A stretch of 64,000 nucleotides of DNA, from assembly GCF_024181385.1 (NCBI RefSeq), contig NZ_CP051305.1:2418001-2482000 (forward strand), written 5' to 3'. Position 1 is the stretch's first letter. Each line of letters begins with the position of its first letter. Below are positions 9,190 to 18,676 of the stretch, piece after piece. This DNA comes from Treponema sp. OMZ 798 (GTDB lineage Bacteria > Spirochaetota > Spirochaetia > Treponematales > Treponemataceae). A model generated the notes under the pieces. That model searched no databases and had not been told where the DNA came from. It saw only the letters and a program-made list of their open reading frames with translations. A program made the translations under genes and the position numbers.

Positions 9190-9999
9190 ATGGCAAACCG
9201 CTCTTGGTCTTCCGAAGCCCTTGTTCTTTCGTTAAAGACATTCGGCGAAGGACACAGAAACGCCCTACTCCTCTTACCCGATACGGAACACTCCTGCAAG
9301 CTGGTAGATGCGGCCGTCTTCGGCGGGCCTAAGAGCAAACTGCGAAGTATGGTAATTCCCTACCACACCGGAGAAGTTTGGATTTATTCAAACCCAATAA
9401 AAAATTCAAACAAGATAAGCGACTTTAAGGTAAGCGACTACCGCATAGGCCTCAGCGATAACCTGACCCGCATTTGGTGTGCAGCCTTTGCTGCCGAATT
9501 GGCCGTAAAACTTAAGGGCAACATCGACTGGCAAATCATCAATTCCTTTTTGACGGGGCTTGCAGTTTCTTCCGAAAACGAATGCCGAAAAGCCTTGCTC
9601 CGTTTTTTGTGGAGGGTAATTTCTTTATCGGGTCTTGCCCCGGATATGGAACATTGCTGCCGCTGCGGAGTAAGGACTTCGGGTGCAGAATCGAAAACCG
9701 ATGCTCTCACCACAAATGCGGAAGATTTTTCTTACAGCGTAAAAAACTTCTTTTTCGTTCCGCATGAAGATTCTTGCGTTTGCGAGGTCTGCCTCGATAA
9801 ACACGAGCCGGCATTTCCCCTTTCAGGCGAAAGCCTTTTATACCTCTTCGCAGTTCAAAATCTTATCCCAAAAATATCGAGAGGATTAAACCTCTCGGAA
9901 CAAGCCTACGCCGAACTAAAAGATTTTTTATTCTATCTTATAAGGCTCGCAGCAGGTTCAAATTTTAAAACCCTTGAATCCTGTAATTTTCTGTTGTAA
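9190..9999 (+). CDS. recO: DNA repair protein RecO
   Basis: RecO helps load RecA on SSB-coated single strands in the RecFOR pathway. The 269-aa product has the typical N-terminal OB-like part (SEALVLSLKTFGEGHRNALLLLPD), the helical middle, and a zinc-finger pattern with CCRCG at ~155-159 and CEVC further on. The start follows the previous stop by two bases, suggesting coupling. A repeat-rich spacer with hairpins follows. The call rests on overall pattern and length; RecO proteins are poorly conserved. Confidence 0.85.
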   Translation: MANRSWSSEALVLSLKTFGEGHRNALLLLPDTEHSCKLVDAAVFGGPKSKLRSMVIPYHTGEVWIYSNPIKNSNKISDFKVSDYRIGLSDNLTRIWCAAFAAELAVKLKGNIDWQIINSFLTGLAVSSENECRKALLRFLWRVISLSGLAPDMEHCCRCGVRTSGAESKTDALTTNAEDFSYSVKNFFFVPHEDSCVCEVCLDKHEPAFPLSGESLLYLFAVQNLIPKISRGLNLSEQAYAELKDFLFYLIRLAAGSNFKTLESCNFLL

Positions 10000-10035
10000 T
10001 CCGGGCTGATTTTAAAACTCATTTTGCAAACACAA

Positions 10036-10105
10036 ACAAAACGCAAAAAAATTACGTTTCAAACGTAAATGAAACGCAAAAAAATACGTTGTATTTGCGT
10101 TTGTT
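10036..10105. repeat. Cluster of short inverted and direct repeats after recO
   Basis: Two copies of AAACGCAAAAAAAtTACGTT (10039-10058 and, one base shorter, 10072-10090), a perfect 17-bp palindrome (TTACGTTTCAAACGTAA, 10052-10068), and a pairing of AAACGCAAA (10072-10080) with TTTGCGTTT (10094-10102). It probably folds into one or two hairpins. It may end recO transcripts or be an intergenic repeat. The whole spacer 10000-10208 has no other feature I can support. Confidence 0.55.
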
Positions 10106-10208
10106 ATAAAGAAGGCAGCGGTAGAGGCACAAAATATTATTTATAATTTCTTTTTAAAAAATTACTATTTCTTTCATCTATCTCGTACAATAATATTGAG
10201 AGGTGAAA

Positions 10209-11918
10209 ATGGAAAATCAAAATTTAAAAGAAACAGAAGAGCTTTACCGATGGGATGATACTCCGGACGATCTTTATTGCCCCTTTGTATGCGAAACCGA
10301 CAATCCCGAATACAGTTTAGAAAAAACCGAGGATGCCGTTGCGGTTTGTGCAAAAAACGTTTTTGGGATTCCGTCGTTATATCCTTGGCAGAGGCTTGCA
10401 ATAGCCAATATCTTGGATGCGGTTCATGCAGCCGAAGCCCGCATTGAAGCGGAACAAATTGAGATTGAAAAGAAAAACGGGGAAGTTTCGGATTCGGACA
10501 AGGATGCAAAAACAAAATTGCTCCAAAAGATTACCGCAAATACCGAAGAAGAAAAACTTACTGAGCTCTATGATGAGGACGGAATTATGAGAGGAAGGCA
10601 AATTATTCTCCTACCGACAGGAGCAGGAAAGTCTTTGTGCTTTCAAGTTCCGGCCCTCTTGTTGGACGGTCCTACCGTAATCATCTATCCTCTTTTAGCC
10701 CTTATGAGCGACCAGTTTAGGCGCATGGCGGAGGGAGGACTTGAGCCTGTTATCTTTAAGGGCGGGCAAACTAAAGAAGAAAGAGATGCCCAGCTTGCCC
10801 GCATGGAAGGAAGCGGCGGAAAGCCTCCTGCAAAGCTCATAATTGCAAACCCCGAGGTTCTTTCAGCCGGGAATCTAATCGACAGGATTGCGGCCTGCAA
10901 TGTGGTTCACTTGGCGATAGATGAGGCTCACTGCGTTACCGAATGGGGAGACAGTTTTAGACCGGCCTATCTTGAACTTACAAACATAATCAAAAAGCTT
11001 CATCCTTACGCCGTTTCAGCCTTTACCGCAACGGCGAGCCCGCCTGTCTTACAGCGCATTGCCGAGATTCTTTTTGAAGGAAGGGCTCATTTGGTCCGAG
11101 GCGAATCGGACAGAACAAATATAATTTATTTTGTAAGGCATTGCAGGGTAAAAAATCCGGCCCTTCTTGAGGAAGTAAAAAAAAGAAAAAGGCCCATGGT
11201 TATTTTTTGCTCAAGCCGGAAAGGAACCGAGCAGACGGCTTCTTTTTTGCGTCTTAACTTAAACGACGAAAATATAAGGTTTTATCACGCAGGTCTCGAA
11301 AGAGAAGAAAAAGCCGAAACCGAAAAATGGTTCCATGCACATAAAAGCGGCATACTAATATGTACTTGTGCTTGGGGGATGGGAGTCGACAAGAAGGATG
11401 TTAAAACCGTAATCCACATGGATCCCTCTCCGACTGCAGAAGCCTATATTCAAGAGGCAGGAAGAGGCGGGCGAGACGGGAGCATAGCCGAGGCTGTTCT
11501 TTTATGGTCTCCTGCCGATAAAAAGCGGATAGAGCTTTTGCCCGAAAAACAGCGTCTTAGGGCCGGGGTTCTTAAAGACTTTGCTGAAAGCGGAAAATGC
11601 CGAAGAGCAGTTCTATTAAAGGCTCTCGGCGAAACAAGGGCAGAGGCTTCTAACCCCGATGAAGAGGTAATCGCCTGTTCAGGCTGCGATATTTGCAGCA
11701 AGACGGCAGTTCAATATCCCGAAGACGAAAGGCTTTTTATAAGGTTCATAAAAGCAAACAAAAGAATTTTTACTCAAAATGAAGCTATCGATTTTTTTTC
11801 TTCGAAGAAGGAATTTTGGGAAGCAGGGGATGTAAAGCGTTTAAGTGAAGACTTAATTAAAGAGGGGCTTATCAAAAAGTTGAAAAGCCCCCTTTGGTAC
11901 GATAAGCTTACCGTTTGA
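10209..11918 (+). CDS. recQ: RecQ-family ATP-dependent DNA helicase
   Basis: A 569-aa superfamily 2 helicase. Motif I is LLPTGAGKSLCFQVPALL, motif II is IDEAHCVTEWGDSFRPAYLEL (the RecQ form of DEAH), motif III FTATAS and motif VI QEAGRGGRDG. A zinc-binding Cys cluster (CRRAV... CSGCDIC) follows, then a short winged-helix-like end; no HRDC domain. An extra N-terminal ~85 residues and an acidic insert (residues ~80-120, rich in Glu/Lys) before motif I set it apart from classic RecQ. GAGAGG lies 5 nt before the ATG at 10209; an in-frame GTG at 10203 sits too close to it. It acts in recombination and repair of forked DNA by analogy. Confidence 0.9.
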   Translation: MENQNLKETEELYRWDDTPDDLYCPFVCETDNPEYSLEKTEDAVAVCAKNVFGIPSLYPWQRLAIANILDAVHAAEARIEAEQIEIEKKNGEVSDSDKDAKTKLLQKITANTEEEKLTELYDEDGIMRGRQIILLPTGAGKSLCFQVPALLLDGPTVIIYPLLALMSDQFRRMAEGGLEPVIFKGGQTKEERDAQLARMEGSGGKPPAKLIIANPEVLSAGNLIDRIAACNVVHLAIDEAHCVTEWGDSFRPAYLELTNIIKKLHPYAVSAFTATASPPVLQRIAEILFEGRAHLVRGESDRTNIIYFVRHCRVKNPALLEEVKKRKRPMVIFCSSRKGTEQTASFLRLNLNDENIRFYHAGLEREEKAETEKWFHAHKSGILICTCAWGMGVDKKDVKTVIHMDPSPTAEAYIQEAGRGGRDGSIAEAVLLWSPADKKRIELLPEKQRLRAGVLKDFAESGKCRRAVLLKALGETRAEASNPDEEVIACSGCDICSKTAVQYPEDERLFIRFIKANKRIFTQNEAIDFFSSKKEFWEAGDVKRLSEDLIKEGLIKKLKSPLWYDKLTV

Positions 11919-11937
11919 TTTAAGGCTTAACTTAGGC

Positions 11938-11965
11938 CGGCTTTTAACGCCTGCTTTAAAAGCCG
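11938..11965. terminator. Hairpin between convergent recQ and rubrerythrin genes
   Basis: A perfect 10-bp stem CGGCTTTTAA / TTAAAAGCCG with an 8-base loop lies between the two stop codons. It lacks a long U-tract on either side, so efficiency is uncertain. Its position suggests bidirectional termination. Confidence 0.5.
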
Positions 11966-11968
11966 AGT

Positions 11969-12544
11969 TTAAAAACTTTCTTCCAAGCGGGCAAAGTAAG
12001 CCTTGGGATAAGCACAGGCAGGGCATTTTTCGGGAGCGTTTTTGCTGACCACGATAAAACCGCAGTTTAAGCACTTCCATGTTGTCGGGCTTTCTTGTAC
12101 CCACATGGAATTCTCCTCGATCCTTTTGATAAAGGCTTCATACCTTTCTGCATGGTACTTTTCGGCAACAGCGATACTGTCCATAACGGCAGCGATTAGG
12201 GGGAAGCCTTCTTCCCTTGCTGTCTTAGCAAACTCAGGATACATGTGCTGCCATTCGTGGTTTTCACCGGCCGCTGCCTGCTTTAGGTTTTCCAAGGTTG
12301 TGCCGACTACACCGGCAGGAGCCGTAGCCGAAACGGTAACATCTCCGCCTTCTAAAAAATTAAAGAGGCGCTTTGCATGTTCCCTTTCCTGCTCTGCGGT
12401 TTCGATAAAGATTCTTGCAATTTGCACAAAACCTTCTTTTTCGGCTGCGCTTGCCCAAAATGTGTACTTGTTACGAGCCTGAGACTCCCCGATAAAGGCC
12501 GAAAGAATATTTTGTTCGGTCTTTGTTCCTTTTAATGATTGCAT
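11969..12544 (-). CDS. Rubrerythrin
   Basis: Non-haem diiron peroxidase that protects anaerobes from hydrogen peroxide. The 191-aa product has a ferritin-like four-helix domain with the ExxH motifs (FIGESQARNKY; AEQEREHAKRLF; AVAEKYHAERYE) and a C-terminal rubredoxin domain with two CxxC pairs (KCLNCGF and KCPACAYP). This two-domain order and length match standard rubrerythrin. It has its own gene with spacing on both sides. No PerR-type operator is recognised upstream with certainty. Confidence 0.95.
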   Translation of the reverse strand: MQSLKGTKTEQNILSAFIGESQARNKYTFWASAAEKEGFVQIARIFIETAEQEREHAKRLFNFLEGGDVTVSATAPAGVVGTTLENLKQAAAGENHEWQHMYPEFAKTAREEGFPLIAAVMDSIAVAEKYHAERYEAFIKRIEENSMWVQESPTTWKCLNCGFIVVSKNAPEKCPACAYPKAYFARLEESF

Positions 12545-12613
12545 ACTCTTCTCCTATGCTTTAAGTATAAACCTATTTTTAAAATAATAAAAGGGGGCGA
12601 GGAAAATTTCGTC

Positions 12614-14707
12614 TTATTTAGTATCGGCTTTCCAAATACCCCGCCACTCGCCTTCAGGCTTTTGTGAAATAAGGAGTTTACATTTTTCTGCATAGTGTTT
12701 TGAAGGAGGATCGGATTCTTCATTTTGAGCAAAAATATTTAAGGCTTCTTTAAAGTTTCCGGCATAGAATTCTTTTAATCCTTTGTCAAAAGAATCAAGC
12801 AAGGCTTTTTTTTCGTTATAAGTTTTTTCGTCCATGATTTCATAAACGACTACGGGTTCGGATTTTCCCACAACTGCCGCACGGGCAAGCTCTCTAAATT
12901 TTAAACCTGCGCCGCTTTCTTCGGCCTGTTTTTTTGCTGCCTCCGCACACATTGTGTAAGTACCGAATTGCTTGTTTAAGCCTTCCAAGCGGGCTGCCAA
13001 GTTTACTGAGTCCCCCAACATCGTATAATCGAAGCGGCTTACCGAGCCCATGTTGCCCACAATGGCAAAGCCCGTATTAAGCCCTATGCGCATTTTAAAG
13101 GGCCTTCCTTCAGCCCTCTTTTCAAACTCGGCACGCCTTTCTTCAAGTTTTTTTTGACAAGCCCAAGCCGCTTCTAAGGCAGAACGGGCATGATGCTCCA
13201 CCCTTGCAGGTGCATTCCAAAAAGCGATAATAGCATCGCCTTCATACTTGTCGATTGTTCCGCCCGAGTCCAAAATAATTTTACTCATGTCCGAAAGATA
13301 ATCGTTCAAAAGTTCGGTAAGGGCCTCAGGACTTAAACTTTCCGAGATTGAAGTAAAACCTTGCAAGTCCGAAAAAAAGATGGATATTTCTTTACGTTCA
13401 CCGCCTAATTTTAATTGAGACGGATCGGCAATCAGCTGTTCGATAACGGCAGGACTTAGATATTGCTTAAAGGCATTTTTTAGGTAACGCCTCTGTTTGC
13501 CTTCAACGATATAACTAACTGCAAGAGAGCTTACAAAGGACAAAACCATTCCGGCAAGCACAGAGGCTGTAGGAACGGAAATCCCGAAACGGAATAAAAG
13601 ATAAGAAATAAAAATATAAAAAATAACTAAGCACACAAAACTTGCAGCATTCACCGTTAAAGACACAGCCCTTGATTTTATCTTTTCAGAAAAAATTTCA
13701 GGCAAGCCTGAAAGAATAATACAAATTAAAATAATTAAGGCATTAATCAAAAAGCCGGTTTTTACAATCCTATTACCCGAAAGAATATTATCTAAAAGAG
13801 TTATGTGAATACCTACCCCGGGATAAGAAGCGGAAATGGGAGTCTGACAAATATCGAAAAGACCGGGAGCATAAAGCCCGAAAAAAACATACATGTCTTC
13901 AAAATCTTCAGGATGAAGCTCGCTTTCCCTGCCTGCCCTTATATCGGCTTGAGCCTTTAAAATATCGCCTGCACTATAAGGCAAATAATCATCAATACTT
14001 TTTGTAAAGCGGAGATTAAGCTCATCAGGAAGGCCATCATCTTCATTCCCTCCCACAAAATAAGAGGCTATTCCCAAGGTAGGAATCTTATAATCTTTCC
14101 ATGGATAAAATAGGCGGGCCCTTCTTATCGTTCCATCAGGATCGGGAAGACTATTTACATTTCCTATACGCTTGGCGGATGAGGCAATTTCATCTATGGG
14201 GAAGATGGCAGGCGGGAGCTTGATAAAATCGTGTTTACTTAAAGAGGAACCATCAATCGGCTCAGGCTTAGGAGCCGCAACAGGCCATTCTTGAGTGTTT
14301 CCTTGAACCACATCAAAAAAAACGGTTTGAATAACTATGCCGCTTTCTCTTGAAGAGTCTGCAAATTTTTTATCATCGGCTTCCCCATAGGAAGAAGGCT
14401 CAGTAAAGAGCATATCGAAAGCTACAGACTTCGCTCCTCCGCTTGAAAAAAAATCCGTTATCTCGGCATAAGCTTCACGAGGCCACGGCCACTTCCAGCC
14501 TCGTTCGGATGCGGCATAGTTTAAACTTTTTTGATCTACCAAAACCAAAACAATCTCATCGGAAGAAGAAAAATAAGAAGCAGTCTTGTTCATTCTATCA
14601 TCATAAAAAAAGTGTTCTGCCCGGCTAAAAATTCCTAAATAGGTAAAAAGCATCAATATGACAAAAATCGGAACGGAAATAAAAAACAGCCTTCGTATTT
14701 TCTTCAT
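12614..14707 (-). CDS. CHASE2-domain adenylate/guanylate cyclase
   Basis: A 697-aa membrane cyclase. One N-terminal membrane segment (~7-27), an extracytoplasmic CHASE2 sensor (~30-310; note RGWKWPWPREAYAEI), three membrane helices (~315-400), then a class III cyclase catalytic domain. Catalytic residues are visible: metal Asp in FFSDLQGFT and in YEGDAIIAFW, the base-binding Lys in IDKYEGD, and the Asn/Arg pair in GDSVNLAARLEG. A TPR-like C-terminus (EFYAGNFKEALNIF) ends with a W-x-G-I-W motif shared with the cyclase at 26090. It should make cAMP in response to an outside signal. It lies 11 bp after the M48 protease gene, in an operon with the SH3 protein. Confidence 0.9.
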   Translation of the reverse strand: MKKIRRLFFISVPIFVILMLFTYLGIFSRAEHFFYDDRMNKTASYFSSSDEIVLVLVDQKSLNYAASERGWKWPWPREAYAEITDFFSSGGAKSVAFDMLFTEPSSYGEADDKKFADSSRESGIVIQTVFFDVVQGNTQEWPVAAPKPEPIDGSSLSKHDFIKLPPAIFPIDEIASSAKRIGNVNSLPDPDGTIRRARLFYPWKDYKIPTLGIASYFVGGNEDDGLPDELNLRFTKSIDDYLPYSAGDILKAQADIRAGRESELHPEDFEDMYVFFGLYAPGLFDICQTPISASYPGVGIHITLLDNILSGNRIVKTGFLINALIILICIILSGLPEIFSEKIKSRAVSLTVNAASFVCLVIFYIFISYLLFRFGISVPTASVLAGMVLSFVSSLAVSYIVEGKQRRYLKNAFKQYLSPAVIEQLIADPSQLKLGGERKEISIFFSDLQGFTSISESLSPEALTELLNDYLSDMSKIILDSGGTIDKYEGDAIIAFWNAPARVEHHARSALEAAWACQKKLEERRAEFEKRAEGRPFKMRIGLNTGFAIVGNMGSVSRFDYTMLGDSVNLAARLEGLNKQFGTYTMCAEAAKKQAEESGAGLKFRELARAAVVGKSEPVVVYEIMDEKTYNEKKALLDSFDKGLKEFYAGNFKEALNIFAQNEESDPPSKHYAEKCKLLISQKPEGEWRGIWKADTK

Positions 14708-14718
14708 AGACTTTTTCC

Positions 14719-15585
14719 CTATTTTAGTTTGTTTCTTTTATAGCGCTTGAGTCTCGCGGAACGGTTATAGTTGCCGGCAAGTTTTTTTGCTTCCATTTCT
14801 ACATATTTTATACGCGAATCGGCTGAAGGGTGAGTTTTGCCGAAACCTCGATGATCGTTCTTTTGTTTCTCGCCCATAATTTTAAGCATTTCGGTCATGG
14901 CATTGGGATCATATCCTGCTTTTGCCATTAGCCTGACGGCAAAACGGTCTGCCGCGTATTCCTGAGTTTTAGAATAACCGGAGTTTACCAAGGTTGTTAA
15001 GATTTCTTTTGATGCATCTTCTAAGAATTTAATAGCTTCTTTATTTTTTTCTCCAAGAAGCATTGTCCCCGTGCTTTCTATAGCTGCCCCGGTAAGTCTA
15101 TTTGTTTTAATGGCTCCTATACCATGCTTTAACTGAATGTGACCAAGTTCATGAGCTATAACACCTGCAAGGGCATCCTCGGAATCCGTACAAGCCAACA
15201 GACCCTTTGTCACCAGCACATGTCCTCCGGGTGTTGCGAAGGCGTTTATTTCATCCGTATCCAATATCGCAACATGATAGCCGTTATAAGATTCAGGCAC
15301 ATCAGAATTTAGTACCAAAGTCATACAAATCAAGTTCAAATAGTTTTCCAGCTGCTTATTACGGTAAAGTCTATAATTGCTTAAAATGACGGCAGCCACT
15401 TCACGGCCTATATAATACTCCTCTTCATTTTGAATAGGCTTTGAGGCTTCAGCGATAGGAGCTGCAGCATCAACAACATTTTTTGTAAAGGCAAGAGGAT
15501 CATCTAAACTTCCCAATAGGGCACAAGATAGAACAATTACCGAAATAAAAATTATAATTAAAAATAGTCCGAATTTCTTTTTCAT
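14719..15585 (-). CDS. M48-family metalloprotease lipoprotein
   Basis: A 288-aa zinc protease related to BepA/LoiP/YfgC. The N-terminal signal ends in a lipobox (IVLSCALL, Cys ~21), predicting attachment to a membrane. The zinc motif is HELGH in GVIAHELGHIQLKHG, and the downstream Glu lies in QEYAADRFAVRLM. Such enzymes take part in outer-membrane protein quality control. The ATG overlaps the stop of the upstream SH3 gene by one base (TAATG), so the two are translationally coupled. No TPR region follows the peptidase domain, so it is shorter than BepA. Confidence 0.9.
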   Translation of the reverse strand: MKKKFGLFLIIIFISVIVLSCALLGSLDDPLAFTKNVVDAAAPIAEASKPIQNEEEYYIGREVAAVILSNYRLYRNKQLENYLNLICMTLVLNSDVPESYNGYHVAILDTDEINAFATPGGHVLVTKGLLACTDSEDALAGVIAHELGHIQLKHGIGAIKTNRLTGAAIESTGTMLLGEKNKEAIKFLEDASKEILTTLVNSGYSKTQEYAADRFAVRLMAKAGYDPNAMTEMLKIMGEKQKNDHRGFGKTHPSADSRIKYVEMEAKKLAGNYNRSARLKRYKRNKLK

Positions 15586-16061
15586 TATTCACCATCCTTC
15601 AATAAGCCTTCTTTGATAAAAAACTGTAAATCCTTTGGATTCACCTTTATGCTTTCGACAATGCCAACCGCTGCATAATTTTTTTTACCCGAAGACGAAA
15701 ACTCCGAGCCGGAACCCTCCGTTAGACCTTTTCCTGCAAGAGCCAATTCCTTTGCCTCTGCCGAAGTTCTTTTATCAAAAGAGCCGACTATTTTTTTCTT
15801 TGTAAGATTTGCCTTAGGCAGCCAGCCTACAAGGTTCGGATTTGAAACCGGAGAAACTCTCATCCATTTTCCTTTTTCTTCTAAAAGATATACCTGCTCC
15901 CCATACCTAACCCGTACAACATTTTTAGCAAAAAAACCTGCATCCGATTTTATCCAGGTTTCTTTTACATTCACGTATAATTTTTTAGAGGATTTTTCGG
16001 CCGTCAGTACTCCTAAAACAACAAAAAACATAAACAAACATAATATCTTAGATTTTTTCAT
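15585..16061 (-). CDS. SH3-like domain exported protein
   Basis: A 158-aa protein with a signal peptide (MKKSKILCLFMFFVVLGVL) followed by a bacterial SH3-like fold (VRYGEQVYLLEEKGKWMRVS... GWLPKANL), typical of proteins that bind peptidoglycan or peptides in the envelope. I use the ATG at 16061 because it has AGGGG upstream and starts the signal peptide; the open frame upstream to 16175 lacks signal-like features. It is the first gene of the SH3-M48-cyclase operon. The specific ligand is unknown. Confidence 0.8.
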   Translation of the reverse strand: MKKSKILCLFMFFVVLGVLTAEKSSKKLYVNVKETWIKSDAGFFAKNVVRVRYGEQVYLLEEKGKWMRVSPVSNPNLVGWLPKANLTKKKIVGSFDKRTSAEAKELALAGKGLTEGSGSEFSSSGKKNYAAVGIVESIKVNPKDLQFFIKEGLLKDGE

Positions 16062-16246
16062 AAGTACCCCTTTAGTAAAGATAATATCACAAAAAAAGCC
16101 CCTTGTCCAGTTTTTAATTTTTGCCTGTTGCAAGATTTTTTGAATTTTGATATAATTACCCGTTAAGGTTATCATTGATTTGAAGACTTGTCTAACATCT
16201 TAAATCATTATTTTTTTATAGATTATAAACCTTAAGGAGTATGATT

Positions 16247-17083
16247 ATGCACAAAATACTTGAGAAACGGCAATATTCGCCTGAGGTTTTTTATTTGCGC
16301 GTTGAAGCACCGGAAATTGCAAAAAACAGACATCCGGGACAGTTTGTAATCGTTCAAATAGATACCAATTTCGGAGAAAGAGTCCCCCTCACCATTGCCG
16401 ATGCAAATGCCGAAGAAGGCTGGATTGCCCTCGTTATTCAGGCTGTAGGAGCTACAACCATCAAGCTTTGCGATAAAAATGTAGGCGATTCTATTGCTGC
16501 AATTTTAGGCCCTCTTGGACGTCCCTCGCACATAACAAAGTGCGGAACGGTAGCCTGCGTATGCGGAGGTATAGGTGTTGCCCCAATGTATCCGATCGCA
16601 AAAGCTTTTAAAGAAGCAGGAAACAAACTCATAGTTATCATCGGAGCAAGAAACAAGGACCTCATCGTATTTGAAGATGAGATGAAGGCAATCGCTGACG
16701 AGCTCATCATTACAACCGATGACGGTTCCTATGGAAGAAAGGCTTTGGTAACCGCTCCCTTAAAAGAAATCTGTGAAAGTCAAACTCCTCCCGATGAGGT
16801 TTTTGCTATCGGACCGCCCATAATGATGAAATTCTGTGCCGAAACCACCCGTCCCTTCGGAATAAAAACAACGGTTTCGCTTAACACAATCATGATTGAC
16901 GGAACAGGAATGTGCGGCGGCTGCCGTGTAACCGTAGACAATCAAATCAAGTTCGTATGTGTTGACGGACCCGAATTCGATGCCCACAAGGTCGACTTCG
17001 ATAATATGATGATGAGAATGAAGGCCTTCCGCGGACGCGAAGATCAGGATAGGCATAAGTGCAAGTCCGGTATTTTTAATTAA
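16247..17083 (+). CDS. FAD/NAD-binding, 2Fe-2S electron-transfer subunit (NfnA/SudB type)
   Basis: A 278-aa ferredoxin-NADP reductase-like subunit. Residues 1-95 form the FAD-binding barrel (GQFVIVQID, ERVPLTIADA), ~100-210 the NAD-binding part (CVCGGIGVAPMYPIA), and the C-terminus a 2Fe-2S site (GTGMCGGCRVTV ... FVCVDGPEFD). Together with the next gene it would form an NADH-dependent ferredoxin:NADP oxidoreductase or sulfide dehydrogenase, which balances NAD(P)H and ferredoxin pools in anaerobes. AAGGAG is 7 nt before the ATG at 16247; the ATG at 16241 is too close to it. The next gene starts 14 bp downstream. Confidence 0.9.
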   Translation: MHKILEKRQYSPEVFYLRVEAPEIAKNRHPGQFVIVQIDTNFGERVPLTIADANAEEGWIALVIQAVGATTIKLCDKNVGDSIAAILGPLGRPSHITKCGTVACVCGGIGVAPMYPIAKAFKEAGNKLIVIIGARNKDLIVFEDEMKAIADELIITTDDGSYGRKALVTAPLKEICESQTPPDEVFAIGPPIMMKFCAETTRPFGIKTTVSLNTIMIDGTGMCGGCRVTVDNQIKFVCVDGPEFDAHKVDFDNMMMRMKAFRGREDQDRHKCKSGIFN

Positions 17084-17097
17084 GGAGCGGAACAAAT

Positions 17098-18609
17098 ATG
17101 GAAAATACAAATCAAACATGTCATAAACACATAACACATGAGGAGCTTTCAGAACAAGCTAAAAAACTCTGGGCAGACTTAAAAGATAAGACTCTAAGCC
17201 CCAAAGAAAGAACTCAGATTCCTATTCAGGAAATGCCGGCCCTCGATCCTCATGAAAGAGCCTCGTTAATGAATGAGGTTGCCATGGGCTACACCGATGA
17301 ACAAGCCCGAATTGAAGCAGAGCGATGTTTAAACTGTAAAAACCGCCCCTGCGTAAAGGGCTGCCCCGTAGGTGTTCCTATTCCGGAATTTATTTCTGAA
17401 ATTCAAAAAGGCGATTATAAAAAAGCCGTCGATATTATAAAGACAACAAACCTCCTTCCTGCAATATGCGGACGCGTTTGTCCCCAAGAAAAGCAGTGCC
17501 AAGCCTTTTGTACAATAGGCAAGATGCTCAAGTCCCCTGAACAGGCTGTAGCAATCGGCCGTCTTGAGCGCTTTGTTGCCGACTGGGAAAGAAACAATAA
17601 TAAGATTACCGTGCCCGAGGTTGCTCCCGAAACGGGAAAAAAGGTTGCCATTATCGGCTCAGGCCCTGCAGGTCTTACCGTTGCAGCCGATGTACGCCGA
17701 GAAGGTCACACAGTAACAGTCTTTGAAGCCTTCCACAAAACAGGAGGCGTTATGGTTTACGGCATTCCCGAATTCCGCTTGCCGAAAGAAATCGTTGCAA
17801 AGGAAGTTGAAAACCTCGAAAAAATGGGAGTTGAGTTTAAAACAAACTTCTTGGTAGGAAGAACCGAAACCCTTGAGCAGCTTTTAAAAGAAGACGGATA
17901 TGATGCCGCCTTTATCGGAACAGGTGCGGGCTTGCCTAAGTTTATGGGAATTGAAGGCGAAAACCTCATAGGTGTTTTTAGTGCAAACGAGTATTTGACG
18001 CGTGCCAATCTTATGAAGGCCTATGATGCCAGTCATTCAGATACCCCTCTTTATCAGGCTGAAACTCTGGCCGTAATCGGAGGCGGAAACGTAGCTATGG
18101 ATGCCGCCAGAATGGGCTACCGTCTCGGCTGTAAAAAAGTTTACTGTATTTACCGCCGAACCCGTGCCGAAATGCCTGCCCGAATCGAAGAAGTAGCCCA
18201 CGCCGAGGAAGAAGGCGTAGAGTTCTGCTTCCTTCAAAACCCCACAAAAATCATCGGCGATGAAGAAGGAAAGGTTTGTGCAATCGAAGTTTTAGACTAT
18301 GAGTTGGGCGAACCCGATGAGTCCGGAAGAAGAAAGCCTGTGGCAAAACCCGGCACAGAGCACCAAATAAAGGTAGATGCCGTAATCGTTGCTCTCGGAA
18401 ACGATTCCAACCCCCTAATGGCTCAAACAAGTCATGGGTTGGAAGTTACCAAAAAAGGCAATATCGTTGTCGATGAAAACCAAAAAACATCGATTGAAGG
18501 CGTTTGGGCCGGAGGCGATATCGTTCTCGGTGCCGCTACCGTAATCCTCGCAATGGGTGAAGGCCGAAAAGCCGCCGCTGCAATCAACGATTATTTAAAG
18601 ACAAAATAA
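17098..18609 (+). CDS. gltA: Glutamate synthase-like flavoprotein (NfnB/SudA/homotetrameric GltA type)
   Basis: A 503-aa flavoprotein with an N-terminal 4Fe-4S domain (CLNCKNRPCVKGCPVGVPIPEF and CGRVCPQEKQCQAFC) and two dinucleotide-binding folds: FAD (IIGSGPAGLTVAADVRR) and NADPH (VIGGGNVAMDAARMG), ending in GGDIVLGAATVILAMGEG. These are often labelled NADPH-dependent glutamate synthase. With the adjacent FAD/2Fe-2S subunit and no large glutamate synthase gene, an Nfn-type transhydrogenase role is more likely. A strong hairpin follows at 18634. Confidence 0.9.
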   Translation: MENTNQTCHKHITHEELSEQAKKLWADLKDKTLSPKERTQIPIQEMPALDPHERASLMNEVAMGYTDEQARIEAERCLNCKNRPCVKGCPVGVPIPEFISEIQKGDYKKAVDIIKTTNLLPAICGRVCPQEKQCQAFCTIGKMLKSPEQAVAIGRLERFVADWERNNNKITVPEVAPETGKKVAIIGSGPAGLTVAADVRREGHTVTVFEAFHKTGGVMVYGIPEFRLPKEIVAKEVENLEKMGVEFKTNFLVGRTETLEQLLKEDGYDAAFIGTGAGLPKFMGIEGENLIGVFSANEYLTRANLMKAYDASHSDTPLYQAETLAVIGGGNVAMDAARMGYRLGCKKVYCIYRRTRAEMPARIEEVAHAEEEGVEFCFLQNPTKIIGDEEGKVCAIEVLDYELGEPDESGRRKPVAKPGTEHQIKVDAVIVALGNDSNPLMAQTSHGLEVTKKGNIVVDENQKTSIEGVWAGGDIVLGAATVILAMGEGRKAAAAINDYLKTK

Positions 18610-18633
18610 GTTTTTTACTTTAAACCGATAAAA

Positions 18634-18674
18634 AAGCCGTCCTAAGTTCAAGATTCTTAGGGCGGTTTTTTTGT
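18634..18674. terminator. Rho-independent terminator after the NfnAB-like pair
   Basis: An 11-13-bp imperfect stem (AAGCCGTCCTAAG / CTTAGGGCGGTT) with a 9-base loop, followed by a run of seven T. A-rich on its left side, so it may also serve the converging AAA-ATPase gene that ends at 18677. Confidence 0.75.
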
Positions 18675-18676
18675 TA